A stretch of DNA of 64,000 bases from Trifolium pratense (Eukaryota; Streptophyta; Magnoliopsida; Fabales; Fabaceae), in contig NC_060063.1 in NCBI RefSeq assembly GCF_020283565.1, forward strand, positions 20,898,720 through 20,962,719, read 5' to 3'. Made by a program: the position numbers and the translations under genes. Of this stretch, positions 1 to 11,332 are shown one piece after another; position 1 is the first letter of the stretch, and each line of letters opens with the position of its first letter. The notes under the pieces were generated by a model that saw nothing but the letters and a program-made list of their open reading frames with translations, made no database searches and was not told where the DNA came from.

Positions 1-1929
1 GTAGACCTTTTGATCTACCTTTCCTTCATCATCTGACTTGCTCATGTTGGTAGTTGGATGCATAGGAGTGTTCATTATCTTGCAGTCATCTAGATTGAAT
101 TTCTTCAGAAGTTCTTTAGTGTATTTTGATTGATGAACATAAGTTCCTTCCTTCTTCTGATTGATTTGAATTCCAAGAAAGAACTTCAACTCTCCCATCA
201 TGCTCATTTCAAATTCATCCTGCATTATCTTAGAAAAATTCACTTCACCTTGTTCATTCAGCTTGTTTCTGAATACCCATTTTGTTCCAATAATGTTCTT
301 GTGTGAAGGTTTAGGCACTAGAGTCCACACATCATTCCTTTGAAATTGATTCAGCTCTTCTTGCATTGCTACAATCCAAGCATCATCTTTCAGAGCTTCA
401 TCAATCTTTGAGGGTTCCATCATTGAGATAAGACCAACTAAAGATTCCTCATTTCTTAGTTGAGATCTTGTCTTCCTTGGACTATCCTTGTTGCCTAAGA
501 TCAGTTCCTCTGGATGTGATGATTTGTATTTGAAGGTGTTTCTTGGGGGCTCATCATCTTCAGACTCATCAACATCAGGTTCAGCAGTTGCTTCAGTTCT
601 TTGTTGTTCAGAGTCTGTAGGAACTGTTATGTTCAGAGGTTCTTCAGAGAATGGATGTTCTGAGTAGTTTGGAATATCTGAATATTGATCCTCTGATACC
701 TGAAATCTAGACAAACCTTCCACAAGCTCTGACACTTGGTCAGGCTCTTTGTCATCAAATTTGACATGCATACTTTCTTCCACAGTGTGTGTTTCAGAAA
801 TATACAGTCTGTATGCTTTTGAGCGTTCAGAGTATCCTATAAAGATACCCTTGTAACCTCTAGCATCAAATTTCTTTAGATGGACTTTATTGTTTAAGAT
901 ATAACATGTACATCCAAACTGATGAAAATAAGAGATATCAGGTTTTCTTCCTTTGAACAATTCATAAGCAGTTTTGTTCAACTTAGATCTGATATAGATT
1001 CTATTTTGAACATAACATGCTGTGTTTACAGCTTCTGCCCATAAAAACTTTGCTACATTAGTTTCATGCATCATGGTTCTGGCCATTTCTTGCAGAGTTC
1101 TATTCTTCCTTTCAACAACCCCATTTTGTTGAGGTGTTCTAGGAGAAGAGAATTCATGCAGAATACCATATTTTTCACAAAAGTTTTCAAAAGGTTCATT
1201 TTCAAATTCTCCACCATGATCACTTCTAACTTTTAAAATAGTGTAGCCTTTTTCATTTTGAATTTGTTTGCAGAAGATGCTAAACTCATCATAAGCTTCA
1301 TCTTTTGTTCTTAGGAATTTTACCCAAGTCCATCTACTGTAATCATCAACAATTACTAATCCATACTTCTTTCCATTGATAGAGGCAGTGTGAACTGGTC
1401 CAAAAAGATCAATGTGCAGAAGTTCCAATGGTCTTGAGGTAGAGACAATGTTCTTAGGTTTAAAAGATGATTTTGTAATTTTTCCTTTTTGACAAGAACC
1501 ACAAAGTGTGTTTGAGTGATATTTGATTTTAGGTAAACCTCTGACAAGGTCAAGCTTGCTAAGCTTAGAGATTAACCTCCAGTTAGCATGGCCTAACCTC
1601 TTATGCCAGATCCATTTTTCTTCACTCAAGGTCAAAAGACACATCACTTTTTGTTCATTCAAATCAGAAAGATTAATTTTATAAACATTGTTCTTTCTCA
1701 GACCTTTGAATATAATGGAGTTATCAGATTGTTTAGATACAGTACATGATTCCTTATTAAAGACAACTACATAACCATTGTCGCAAAATTGACTTATGCT
1801 CAATAAGTTATGTTTGAGTCCATCTACTAACCAAACATCATTAATAGATAGGGAAGAATTACCTACTGTACCTGTACCTATTGTCACCAGTCATATGCCT
1901 TGAACATCCACTATCCAGATACCATGAGT
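1..1929 (-). pseudogene. SIRE-type Ty1/copia pol, partial and internally deleted
   Basis: Read on the minus strand, this is the pol region of a copia retrotransposon downstream of the gag ORF at 1975-4380. The order is protease (around 1880-1925, motif WYLDSGCSRHMTGD), integrase zinc finger (H-H-C-C, around 1490-1630), integrase core with LHIDLFGP and IVDDYSRW followed by TPQQNGVVERKNR (around 1000-1440), an acidic linker, then reverse transcriptase up to the window edge. Two lesions are visible. The protease jumps from MTGD to IGTGTVGN with loss of intervening sequence and a change of frame near 1885. Near 245 the RT runs from VFRNKLNEQGE straight into NFSKIMQDEF, so the palm, including the YVDD block, is missing. 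Between these lesions the frame looks open. The element cannot supply its own protease or RT. RNase H and the other LTR lie beyond the left edge. Confidence 0.88.
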
Positions 1930-1974
1930 GTTTCATGATATTTCTTTGAGTGGCAGGCTGTATGAGAAACAACT

Positions 1975-4380
1975 TTAATCATTGCGATAGAACTCTTCAT
2001 CAAGGTTAATGATAAAGTCATCCCAATATTCTTCCTCTTCATTTATCAAGTTCTGATTGTTAACTTGAGAACTTGTCAGCCATTGGTCTAGGACATAAGC
2101 CCTTCTTCCTTTGCATAGGACTTGTTTCCATACTCTAGGTAGGACATATCCTTTCCTAGTTGGTAAATCTGAATGATACATTATTTCAGCTTTTGGTACC
2201 CATCTTCTGGGTCCATACTTGTTAGTCCACAAATGCTTACTGTGTTGTTGAGTGTGAGAGAAAGATTTTGGTTTGGAATAATAACTCTTTTGAAAATGTT
2301 TCTTAGTTTGAGTTCTGTTATTATTCCAGGACTTGGATTGTTTATGCTCCCAGAGTTTGTATTTATTACCAATCCATTGATTTGACTGATTATATTTACT
2401 GACTCTAGAATCATAAATAATCTTAGTCCTATGTTGCCTCTGAGGTTTGAGGTTTGACTTTCTTTTAAAAACTTCTGAGCCTTTAGGTTGACTTTTCTCA
2501 GGAACTAGAATTCCTCTGATTCCAGAAGTTGAAGCCACAGATTTTGAAGCTTTCAGAACATCTGAACTAATATTATCAGGTTCTGAATAGCTTTTATCTT
2601 CTGAGCTTTTCTTCCTAGATCCTGAGGAACTTGGTTCCTCTGAGTTGTCATTTCCCAAATCTCTCAGATTATCATCCTCATTTTCCAGAGAACCAAATTT
2701 CTTTCCTTCTTCACTCTGAGGTACAACATAGTAAACCCAAGATTTTCCAACCTTTTTGGCAGAGGTCTTCAGCTTTGAATATGTTCTACCATATTCATAG
2801 CCAAGTCCCTCTCCTCTATGTCTCATGACATTATAAACAAGATTAGCAGCTTTGCTCTTACCAAGGTTGAGATGCACAAACTGTTGAAGAGCTATTTCCT
2901 GCTCATCAATAGGTTTGTGACAAACAGCACAACCCTTTTCAAAGTCATTTACTCTATTCAGAGTTTCTTGATATAGACCTTGAAAATGTTCTGCTTGTTC
3001 AGTCAGAGTGTTAAGCTTTTCTTGTAAAACTTTTTGTTTACTTAACACTCTGAGATGTTTCTCAATGACCTTGTTAAGTGCAGTTATAAGTTGAGATTTA
3101 GAGCAGTCAGAAAATACCTCATCAGTTACTTCAGAATCTGATTCTGATTCTGATTCATCGTCTGAGTCTGCATCTGAGTCAGTTGAAGCCATCAGGGCCA
3201 GATTTGCCTCTTCTTCTTCCTCAACTTCTTCCTCAGATGATAGCTCTTCAAAGGTAGCCATCAGACTTTTTCTCAATTTACTCTTGAATTGTTGCTTCTT
3301 TGAGCTGTATCTTTTGCTTTTGTCTTTAGCAGACATTTCTGGACAATCAGCAATAAAGTGTCCTGGCTTCTTACAGTTGAAGCAGTTCTTCTGATCATCC
3401 TTTTTGCTGACAAAATTTCTGGAGCTGTTACCTCTGAAATTTCTTTTGTTAAATCTGTTCCATTGCTGAAACTTGGTGAATAAAGCAAACTCATCCTCAT
3501 TCATCTCATCCTCTTGACCATCAGCAGAAGATTCTTCTTCAATATCAAGAAGCTGAGTCTTAAGAGCCTTAGAAGTAGTCCTAGTTGACTGTAAAGCCAC
3601 TGACTTGGACTTCTTCTTAGTTTCTGAATCAGCATCCAGAACCATCTCATGGCTTCTGAGATTGCTTATCAGAGCTTCAAGACTCAGAGTCTTGAGATTT
3701 TGAGCTTCCTCTATTGCAGTGACCTTGGGTCTCCAAGCAATAGGGAGACTTCTCAGAATCTTCTGAACATGGTCATAGGTGGAATAACTTCTCTTAAGAG
3801 CTTTAAGACCAGATACAAGGATTTGAAACCTTGTAAACATAGTTTCAATGTTTTCATCTTGTTGCATAGTGAATAGTTCATATTGCCTTATCAAAAGACT
3901 AGCTTTAGCCTCTTGAACCTTTTCATTACCATCATAGGTAGCACACATAGAATCAAAGATAGATTTAGCAGTAGACTTGTTCTCTATTCTGACATAATCC
4001 TCATGTCTAATAGCACCAACAACAATGTCCTTTACTCTATGATGCTTAGTGTAGGTTTTTAAGTTAGCTGGTGTGAGTAACTTTCTATGCTCAATGGACA
4101 ACCTTCCATGTTCATTTAAGTTTTCAAAAGTTACTCCCAACTCAACCAAATCCCACAACTCATGATCAATAGCAGTAATATTGCTATACAATCTCTCTTT
4201 CCACCACTCAAATAATGAAGCATCACCATTGAATATAGGGGCTTTTCTGTTGCCACTATGTTCATGTGATTCATTACTTAAGTAGTCAAAACCAAAAGCA
4301 TTTCTAGGACCACCACCAGCACCACTGGCCTCACCGGCTTCACCGGTTGTTCTAGTACTACTATCGTCTCCTCCAGACAT
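1975..4380 (-). CDS. gag: gag of the SIRE-type copia element (801 aa, open)
   Basis: A single uninterrupted ORF on the minus strand begins just inside the element, 70 bp from the LTR. The N-terminal part (about residues 45-260) resembles the UBN2/gag family of plant copia elements, with a segment of the form FNGDASLFEWWKERL. A CCHC zinc knuckle, CFNCKKPGHFIADC, lies near residue 332. A strongly acidic Ser/Asp/Glu block and a coiled-coil-like stretch follow, and the tail is Lys/Ser-rich. Gag forms the virus-like particle that packages element RNA. It stops at EFYRND just before the protease motif, which is in a different frame, so pol expression would need recoding or a separate message even in an intact copy. 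Gag looks intact although pol is broken. Assignment to copia gag is firm; the SIRE/Maximus lineage is inferred from knuckle, size and LTR ends. Confidence 0.85.
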   Translation of the reverse strand: MSGGDDSSTRTTGEAGEASGAGGGPRNAFGFDYLSNESHEHSGNRKAPIFNGDASLFEWWKERLYSNITAIDHELWDLVELGVTFENLNEHGRLSIEHRKLLTPANLKTYTKHHRVKDIVVGAIRHEDYVRIENKSTAKSIFDSMCATYDGNEKVQEAKASLLIRQYELFTMQQDENIETMFTRFQILVSGLKALKRSYSTYDHVQKILRSLPIAWRPKVTAIEEAQNLKTLSLEALISNLRSHEMVLDADSETKKKSKSVALQSTRTTSKALKTQLLDIEEESSADGQEDEMNEDEFALFTKFQQWNRFNKRNFRGNSSRNFVSKKDDQKNCFNCKKPGHFIADCPEMSAKDKSKRYSSKKQQFKSKLRKSLMATFEELSSEEEVEEEEEANLALMASTDSDADSDDESESESDSEVTDEVFSDCSKSQLITALNKVIEKHLRVLSKQKVLQEKLNTLTEQAEHFQGLYQETLNRVNDFEKGCAVCHKPIDEQEIALQQFVHLNLGKSKAANLVYNVMRHRGEGLGYEYGRTYSKLKTSAKKVGKSWVYYVVPQSEEGKKFGSLENEDDNLRDLGNDNSEEPSSSGSRKKSSEDKSYSEPDNISSDVLKASKSVASTSGIRGILVPEKSQPKGSEVFKRKSNLKPQRQHRTKIIYDSRVSKYNQSNQWIGNKYKLWEHKQSKSWNNNRTQTKKHFQKSYYSKPKSFSHTQQHSKHLWTNKYGPRRWVPKAEIMYHSDLPTRKGYVLPRVWKQVLCKGRRAYVLDQWLTSSQVNNQNLINEEEEYWDDFIINLDEEFYRND

Positions 4381-4430
4381 AGTGTTCTCACAAGATCTTT
4401 ACTGTCTCACTGTTAAGTGAAAGTAACAGA

Positions 4431-4448
4431 CCAGGCGCTCTGATGCCA
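4431..4448 (-). other. Primer-binding site of the SIRE-type element
   Basis: On the minus strand the sequence two bases inside the LTR reads TGGCATCAGAGCGCC. It matches the initiator tRNA-Met primer site (TGGTATCAGAGC) with one mismatch. It fixes the element's orientation and shows that the adjacent LTR is the 5' LTR. Confidence 0.8.
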
Positions 4449-4450
4449 AT

Positions 4451-5550
4451 TGAAGGTGTGAAAACACAAGAAGGGGGGGGGTTGAATTGTGTTTTAGCTA
4501 AGTTAAAACTTTTTCAAGTTCTTAACTCAAATACGTTAGCAGTGGATAAATAACACAAATAATAACAAGAGAGAGAGAGAGATCACACAGGCAATTTATA
4601 CTGGTTCCTCTCACAAAACGAGAGTAGTCCAGTCCCCTTGCACTTCCAAGGGATTTCACTATAATCACACAAGATTACACCTGCTCAAGCACACAAGCAA
4701 GAGACTTCTCAACAATGCTCAAGCACACAAGCTTAAGACTTCACACTTAAGCACACAAGCTTAAGTTTCCTCAAATAATAGAAAAGTATATAACAATATA
4801 CAGATGCTCTTAGATGAACCTAAAGAGAGCAAATACAAAGAGTACAGAGTATTTGTCTAAAGTGCAAAAACACTTAACAGAGGTTCAGAGCTTGTATATC
4901 ACAGAGTTCAGAGTTTGTTCAGCGCACGTTCAATTCTTGATAATTGTATATATTTATTTTATTTGTAGCTGAATCTTCTAGTATATATATACCACTAGAA
5001 AAGAGTCGTTGCAAAAGGAGCCGTTGGAGTTGATAATCTTTTGTCTTCAAGCAGTCTGTCTTGATGCAGTTTGGTTGTATCCAAAACTAAGAAAGAGTTT
5101 CAGTTACTTTGACTACTGCAGAGTGGACTTTCCTTATTCAGCTAACAAAACTGAAAACCCACGTTCTCAAGTTAGGACAGACAAAACGAGAGTAGCTGAA
5201 CTGATCAGGCTTGAAAGGTCCTTTTCTTCATTGGTAGAAGAGTTGACTTGCAAAGGGAATCTTTACAGCTTTCAAAAAGATCTTCAGAGGTTGATGAAGC
5301 TTTAGTCACTTAAGAAGTTCTGAAGACTTCATCATCTGAAGGTTGTAACTTCTGAAGTCCAACATCTTCTGAGCGCTTATGAACTTCTGAATTCACATCA
5401 TCTGAGCTTCACTCAGAGCTTATCTGATGCTTATATCTGCGCACTTAAAATAAATTTTTAGTTCTTCCAATTGTTTATTAATACTTTTGTTATCATCAAA
5501 ACCTTTATAGATTTAGGGGCAAACATTTTTAAATCAATTTTGTTCTAACA
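4451..5550 (-). repeat. 5' LTR of the SIRE-type copia element (1100 bp)
   Basis: Minus-strand termini are TGTTAGAACA and CACACCTTCA, the canonical TG...CA ends. A C-run followed by CTTCTTGTG just before the 3' end is typical of SIRE LTRs. A TATA-like stretch lies near 4980 on the minus strand. The LTR abuts the PBS on its left and Tekay-type LTR sequence on its right (5551 onward), so the SIRE element inserted into the Tekay LTR. The partner LTR is outside the window, so the target duplication (candidate starting AGTTT at 5551) cannot be confirmed. Confidence 0.82.
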
Positions 5551-6168
5551 AGTTTAACATGAAAAGCAACAGCGGATTCAATCACACCAAGCATACATAT
5601 ATATACATATATATATATACATAAGCCATATTCATCCCTAAGGATGTCACTTATACAAGAACTAGCATATCAAAAAGGTAAAACCGATATACGATGAAAT
5701 CCAAGCGTAATCCCCGACTCGATGTTACATTACCAGAGCATTTACTATTTACAAACTCTAACCAAAAGCTAGTACTAAGAGGAGTAATCTATGCTAAGTC
5801 TCCTCACCAAAAGGTACTTCAACACCAAGCTAAAACAGCAGTCTAAACGTCGGCACAGTCCTCAGCCTGAATATCTGAACCCCCAAAGGTCCAGCAAATA
5901 ACACAAAGCAGAGAGTTAGAAAAACATAATCGCATATCATACGAGCATAAGAAAGGTCTTACACTTTCGAACTACATCATACATATTCTAACTCACGCCA
6001 AAACATCGCACTAAACGATTATCAATTAATAAAGTTCAACACAATTCAACCAAATAATGTCACGTACCATTTATCAAATATATGCGCATTTACCCTAAGG
6101 TATCTAATGCCAATTAATTCACTGTCATGCCATCCCTAGACATAACTAAATGCATGTGGTACCAAGGT

Positions 6169-7840
6169 TGTTGAGACAAAATCCTATTTTGATGTTTTAA
6201 AGATAACAACCCTTAATTAAATTTTAATTTGATTCTGATCATTTTGTGATCTAACAAGTGCTCTTGAGTGATTTAATTTAAGAACAGATGCAATGGATTA
6301 AATTAACCTTGTTTCACTCATAAGAAAAGAATCAAGCACGTTTTAGACAAATCTGCCTCAGAGAATGATCTCAGATTGGTCTCCAGACTTATGTGTTCTA
6401 AAGCATAAGCACTTATTCAAGTCAACTGGTACAAGACAAGAAAGAACTTTTAAGTTGGACTTATTAAAGGATCATAACAGTGCAAATAAGTCATTTAAGG
6501 CAAGGAATTGATTTTGGTTCTTGAGCTTACTCGAATAAGCTTCTTTAAGGAATAATAACTTCACATCTTGCAACAAGGCTTTATGTTCTCCAAGAACATC
6601 ATTAAAGAAGTTAATCTAGACCAATGAGAACTCAGCAACAAGTACATACAGCTTGCAATGAAGGTTCATATCTGATCCAAAGTACAAGCTTATGACATGG
6701 GTGGCTACATTCCCCCATAAAATAGTACTCATCTTACTATTCATGTGTCCTTTGAAGGACAAGTGAACAGTGGCTACTCTATGCCTTTGATGAAGAGTTT
6801 ACAGCTGGTTGACAACTTGCAACAACTTGCAACAGCTATATTTTCGTTGGACCTTATCCACACCATCTCAGAGAATGGTCTCCAACGTCCTGGAGAATGA
6901 TCTCCCAGTTTCTGCACTTAGGTGGCAATCTTATCCAAATGAATTCAAATCTTATTTTCCCACATGGGAAATACATTTACAACGGATATACACTCAGAGA
7001 CAACTCATTGACAGTTGGTAGAAGAATATTTCTGACCAACAAGTACAATGTGACAGTCAGAGACCATTAGAAGAATGATCTCCTGAAGCATCTCAAAGAC
7101 AAAATCACATGGGCTGTTTTGTTTCTCTCACAACGGCTAGTTCCTCACTCACAACGGATATATGTGATGTCCAAGCAACAAAGGAGCATCTCCATCTATA
7201 AATAGCACGTTGGTTTAATTGGAAGAGCAAGAACTTCAAGCACACAAAGCAATCTAATACATTCAAACAAGCTCTCCTTTTCACTCTTACTCTAAAGCTC
7301 TTTAGAAATCTAGGATCATATATTTGTAGAGTACTTTGAGTGTATCAATTTGTAAGCTTCACATCCGGTTAGGTGTATAAGCTTAGATCCAAAGAAATCA
7401 TTAAACTTAGGATTCTCTCAAGTCAATTGGGTATAATTGATTGAGGTAGAGCAGCTGGTTATAGCTGGATACTTTGTGATCTTGGTTTAAGATCATAAAG
7501 GGTCTTTGATCTGGGCTTAGATCAAAGGGAAGTTTTCTGTAATCTTGGTCTAGATTATAGTGGATAATCTCACGCAAGTGGGGACTGGAGTAGCCCATAC
7601 TATTAAGGGGTGAACCAGGATAAATTCTTTGTGTGATCTTCTCTTCCCTTACTCTTTTATTTGTGCAAACACTAACTCACACGAATCACTATATTGCACT
7701 TACATTCGAGGAGAACGTTCTCCAGTTAATCTAACCATTTACTATCGTAGTGTGTTATTGTGCTTAAATTGTTTTGCAGTTAAATTTTTAAAGGGTCACA
7801 ATTCAAACCCCCCTTTCTTGTGACAAACATTGTTACTTCA
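6169..7840 (+). mobile_element. SIRE-type solo LTR (1672 bp) inside the Tekay LTR
   Basis: The segment begins TGTTGAGACA and ends TGTTACTTCA and is flanked by a perfect 5-bp duplication AAGGT (6164-6168 and 7841-7845). Removing it rejoins the host LTR. It has a plus-strand TATA box (CTATAAATAG near 7194). Its end block CAATTCAAACCCCCC plus TTCTTGTG matches the SIRE LTR end at 4451-5550 in the opposite orientation. No internal domain remains, so it is a product of LTR-LTR recombination. Confidence 0.85.
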
Positions 7841-8369
7841 AAGGTGTCTCACCAACGGTGGACCAAGAACAGTTTTATATCTTGCTGGATATGTCGGAAC
7901 TTACCGAACCATCTTATCTCCCTTGGATAAGCCAACACAGTTTTATATCCTGTTGGATAGCAACTCCGGACTCATGGATTCATCTAATCCGATCCTCGGC
8001 TTCATTATGGACACATAATCCATTTTCGTTATTGGAACTCAAGTTTCCAATGTTCACATACAATCATGAATGCATGTATGCATACACATATCAACCATAT
8101 GATATTCTCTAGCTCGAAGCTACTCTTTTATGAATGCGGGAACACAATCCTAACACATTCACTTAACATTACAATTTAATGCCAAAACATCACATTGCTC
8201 ATTTTAAGCTACAACTTATTGCATACACGTTTATCAATCATATAACGATTAACAATAAGCATTAACAGTATCAACATGTATCAACAATCATGTAAGGATA
8301 CTCTTAAACCATGTTACAAGTGCCTAATCACACTTACAAACATCAACAAAAAATTGCTGTCACAGAGGC

Positions 8370-8582
8370 CTTCGCTAAGCGAAGCCTTAGCGAGACATGG
8401 CGAACCTCACCAGGAAGTCACCTGCTCATGGCGAGCATTGGCGAGCTTCAGCGAACTATTCGCTGAGCGAAGGCTTAGCGAGCCTACGTGAACATCACCA
8501 GGAAGTCACCTGCTCATGGCGAGCATTGGCGAGCTTCAGCGAACATGTTCGCTACAGCGAACTCCTGGTCGCTTAGCGAACT
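8370..8582. repeat. 88-bp tandem duplication with AGCGA palindromes
   Basis: Two copies of an 88-bp unit (from 8402 and 8490) share CACCAGGAAGTCACCTGCTC followed by ATGGCGAGCATTGGCGAGCT. They are embedded in many AGCGA/TCGCT motifs, including the palindromes TTCGCTAAGCGAA and TTCGCTGAGCGAA. The block sits in the Tekay LTR, and a related GCGAGAAGTACGTCGCTTAG block occurs in the LARD LTR (near 35865 and 41269). Confidence 0.8.
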
Positions 8583-9345
8583 ATACCAGAAAAATATCTG
8601 TTCTTGAGTTTCAATAAGGCGGTTTAACATTGAATCAACTCAAAAATTCATTCAAACATGTTATAAATTCTTATAAACAGCTATTTCAAGCATATATGGT
8701 ATCAAGGAACATTAATCATCTCTTCCAAACATCCAAATACCTCAAACAATCAAAATCATGCCAATTTCTTGGGTTTTAAGCAACTTTCATAAACTTTTTC
8801 AACATGATCCAAACACATGCATATTTTTCATGAAATCAAGCTAGTGATTAACACATACAAAGTGATGATGAAGAACATCACACTCACATACAAAAGCTTA
8901 ATCAAAAGTCTAAAAGAAATTGAGTGGGAGAGTTCGGGAATGGAGACATAGACAATCTCCCCTCTCCTTGCCACTCAAGAATCATGAATTCTAATCTCTT
9001 ACCTTAAGTTTGGTGATGATTCCTAGCCTTCTCTTGCTCAAGCTTTCTCTCTTGATCAAACCCTAGCCCTTGCTCTATTCTTGCTTCTAAGACAAAAGTC
9101 ATGAAATGAGCTAAGTCTCATGACAAGGTTTCTTTAAATACCTCTCCCTAAAAGTCATGAACCAAGCCCAAGTGGCTTAGGCCCAAATGGCCTCTCACGC
9201 CCATTAAGCCCAAAACAAAGGTTCTCGCGTCTAATAACTTACGTTCGGCTAAATAATTATTCGTCGCTCACTAAAATAATAAAAGCCAATTAATAAATAA
9301 AATACATTTAATAAAATATACGAATACGAAAAATGGGTCGTTACA

Positions 9346-9650
9346 ATCCTACCCCCCTTAAAAGAATTTCGCCCTCGAAATTACCTAGAAACAGATCGGG
9401 ATAAGAATCTCTCATCTTGCTTTCCAACTCCCACGTTGCATTCTCACCAGCCGGTCCTCCCCACACGACTTTCACGGATGCAATCTCTTTGTTTCTCAAC
9501 CTCTTCACTTCTCTTCCTTCGATTCTCAAAGGCACAGTCTCGATGGTCAAGTCATCCCTCACTTGAACATCGTCCGATTCAATCACGTGTGTCGGATCAG
9601 ACACATACTTGCGCAACTGTGATACATGGAAAACATCGTGCAAATTCGCC
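9346..9650 (-). pseudogene. 3' stub of a Tekay-type chromovirus polyprotein with polypurine tract
   Basis: About 100 codons on the minus strand encode the integrase C-terminus and chromodomain-like tail of a Ty3/gypsy chromovirus: DVFHVSQLRKYV, then VKVVWGGPAGENATWELE, then YPDLF and the closing NFEGEILLRG. The codons overlap the polypurine tract (AAGGGGGGTAGGA, minus strand), which abuts the LTR at 9345. Similarity starts abruptly near 9650 in A+T-rich DNA, so the rest of gag-pol is deleted. This is a truncated element. Confidence 0.8.
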
Positions 9651-11332
9651 TGTGATATTAATTGATCTTCTTTTTTTTTTATTTAAATTTATATTTAGAA
9701 AAATTATTTCATCTATTATTTTTAGAATAATTATTTCACCTGTTATTCTTCTTCTGCATTTTTCTTAGTAATAAAATTAACATTTTCAATGTACCAATTT
9801 TTTTTTTTTTAAATATTTTCATGAATTTTTGCATAATAAGAATATTTTTAGAATATCTCTACTTGTTTCAACTTCTATCATTAATTCTAATTTTAATTAT
9901 GTACTACTGCAAACTACAGATCTACAGATCTACTGTACTACCTGATTAATCACATAAAAAATATAAGATATTATATTAAATAAATATTAGTACTTTTGTA
10001 TTGTGAATTAGACCCACAAAATAAAAAAGTTTATTGCATCACTGTAACCATTACCATTACCAATACCTCTCTTTCTCTCTCACCCTACCCTTGATCTACT
10101 TTTATTTTTTTATAAATCTAATAAATTTGATAAAAATAATAATGATCTTTTTTATGTTTTGTACCATTTTTATGTTTTCACTCGGTATATATGATTTCTT
10201 CTTTTTATTTTGTAGATCTAATATATATATATAGTATTTAATTTTGATCTGAAACTAAAAGATAAAATTATGTTATAGAAAATTGTACAATAAAATAACA
10301 TGAACATGTTGTATACCTGCCGTATAATCACTCAAAAATGTTACCAAAATCAAATTCTTCCACTTTCTTGATATGTGTTTTCTTTTCTCGCGTTCTTCCT
10401 TGGTAGTGTTCATCTTTTGTTTTTATCGTGAATAATCTTTGGGTCTTGGTTACTTGAATCTTTGAAAGTTGTTAGAGGCAAAGCCACTGTTTTCAACATC
10501 ATTGTTTTCAACTCTTTCTCTTCTCATCTTGCATCAGTCTTGTTCTTTAAAAAATAAAGTAGAACATGTCAAAACTTTGTGAAAAAAATAAGTTGATTTT
10601 TTTTTGTTTTCTCCATGTGACATCAAGTATATTTTTCCAGTTATTTTTTCAAATAAAAATTTCTTTTTTAACATAATGAACAGTGTGAAAAGGAAAGTAA
10701 GGTAAAGAAAATCAGTATATCAAATTAAAACTTTTATTATTTACTTACCTCTGTCCTTTCTTTGTAGTTTGTTGTAGAGATAAGGACATCATTGTTCCTG
10801 CAAAATCAAGTTTAATGGTTAGAAAGTTGAAGTTAAGATGAGAAGATAATGAAAAGTTACCAAAACAAAGTTCTTACTCTTATTTCTTTATATTTTATTT
10901 ATCCGCGCGCTGTTGTTTGATTGTTAAATTTTCCTGAAAGAAAAAAATTCAATTGATTAGACAAAGAAGATGATGATGAGATTTATTCAAAAATGTATAT
11001 TACAACAAAAATGGAGAGAAATAATGCAGAAATGTAAAGTTAGAGAAAGAACATGAAAGTGAAATGAAAAATGTGTTGAGATGATATAGAATTTTGAAAA
11101 AATGAAAGAGAGGGAAAAAAAATTGAATTTTGAATTTGGTCAACATTAGAATCCGAAAAAGTTGAAAAAGAAAGGTGAAAAGTGGAAATCATTGCTTGTC
11201 AAAAGTAACCAATTGACATAAAGTTGATATTTCATTTTCAATTGGTTTAGTTCAATTGCAACCATGGCTTGGGGGAAAATTGTTTTTTGTCTCACAAAGT
11301 GGGAATATGGTTTAGTTAGTGAGCCATATGGC
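9651..11332. other. AT-rich intergenic DNA, no gene recognised
   Basis: Stops are frequent in all frames. Homopolymer A and T runs are common. A CT-rich stretch near 10061-10085 and a purine-rich stretch near 11040-11120 are the only compositional features. No splice-compatible coding exon or element terminus was recognised. Confidence 0.5.

Larger units (their letters stand above)
5551..9345 (-). repeat. Tekay-type Ty3/gypsy LTR, split by insertions
   Basis: The right end, on the minus strand, begins TGTAACGACC, directly after a polypurine tract and the end of a chromovirus polyprotein, so this is the 3' LTR of a minus-strand element. Its far end was cut off by the SIRE-type insertion at 5550. 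Its middle is split by a solo LTR (6169-7840). The LTR at 62850-64000 matches in the same order: a CAGCGG / GCGGCGG block, then a CCCCCAA(A/C)GGTCCAGCA block followed by GAGAGTTAG, then TGCATGTGGTACC. About 2.1 kb of LTR sequence is left after removing the insertion. Confidence 0.75.

Noticed and set aside
5009..5305. 98-codon ORF on the plus strand
   Set aside because: Lies antisense within the SIRE-type LTR; no motif and a chance frame in repeat DNA.
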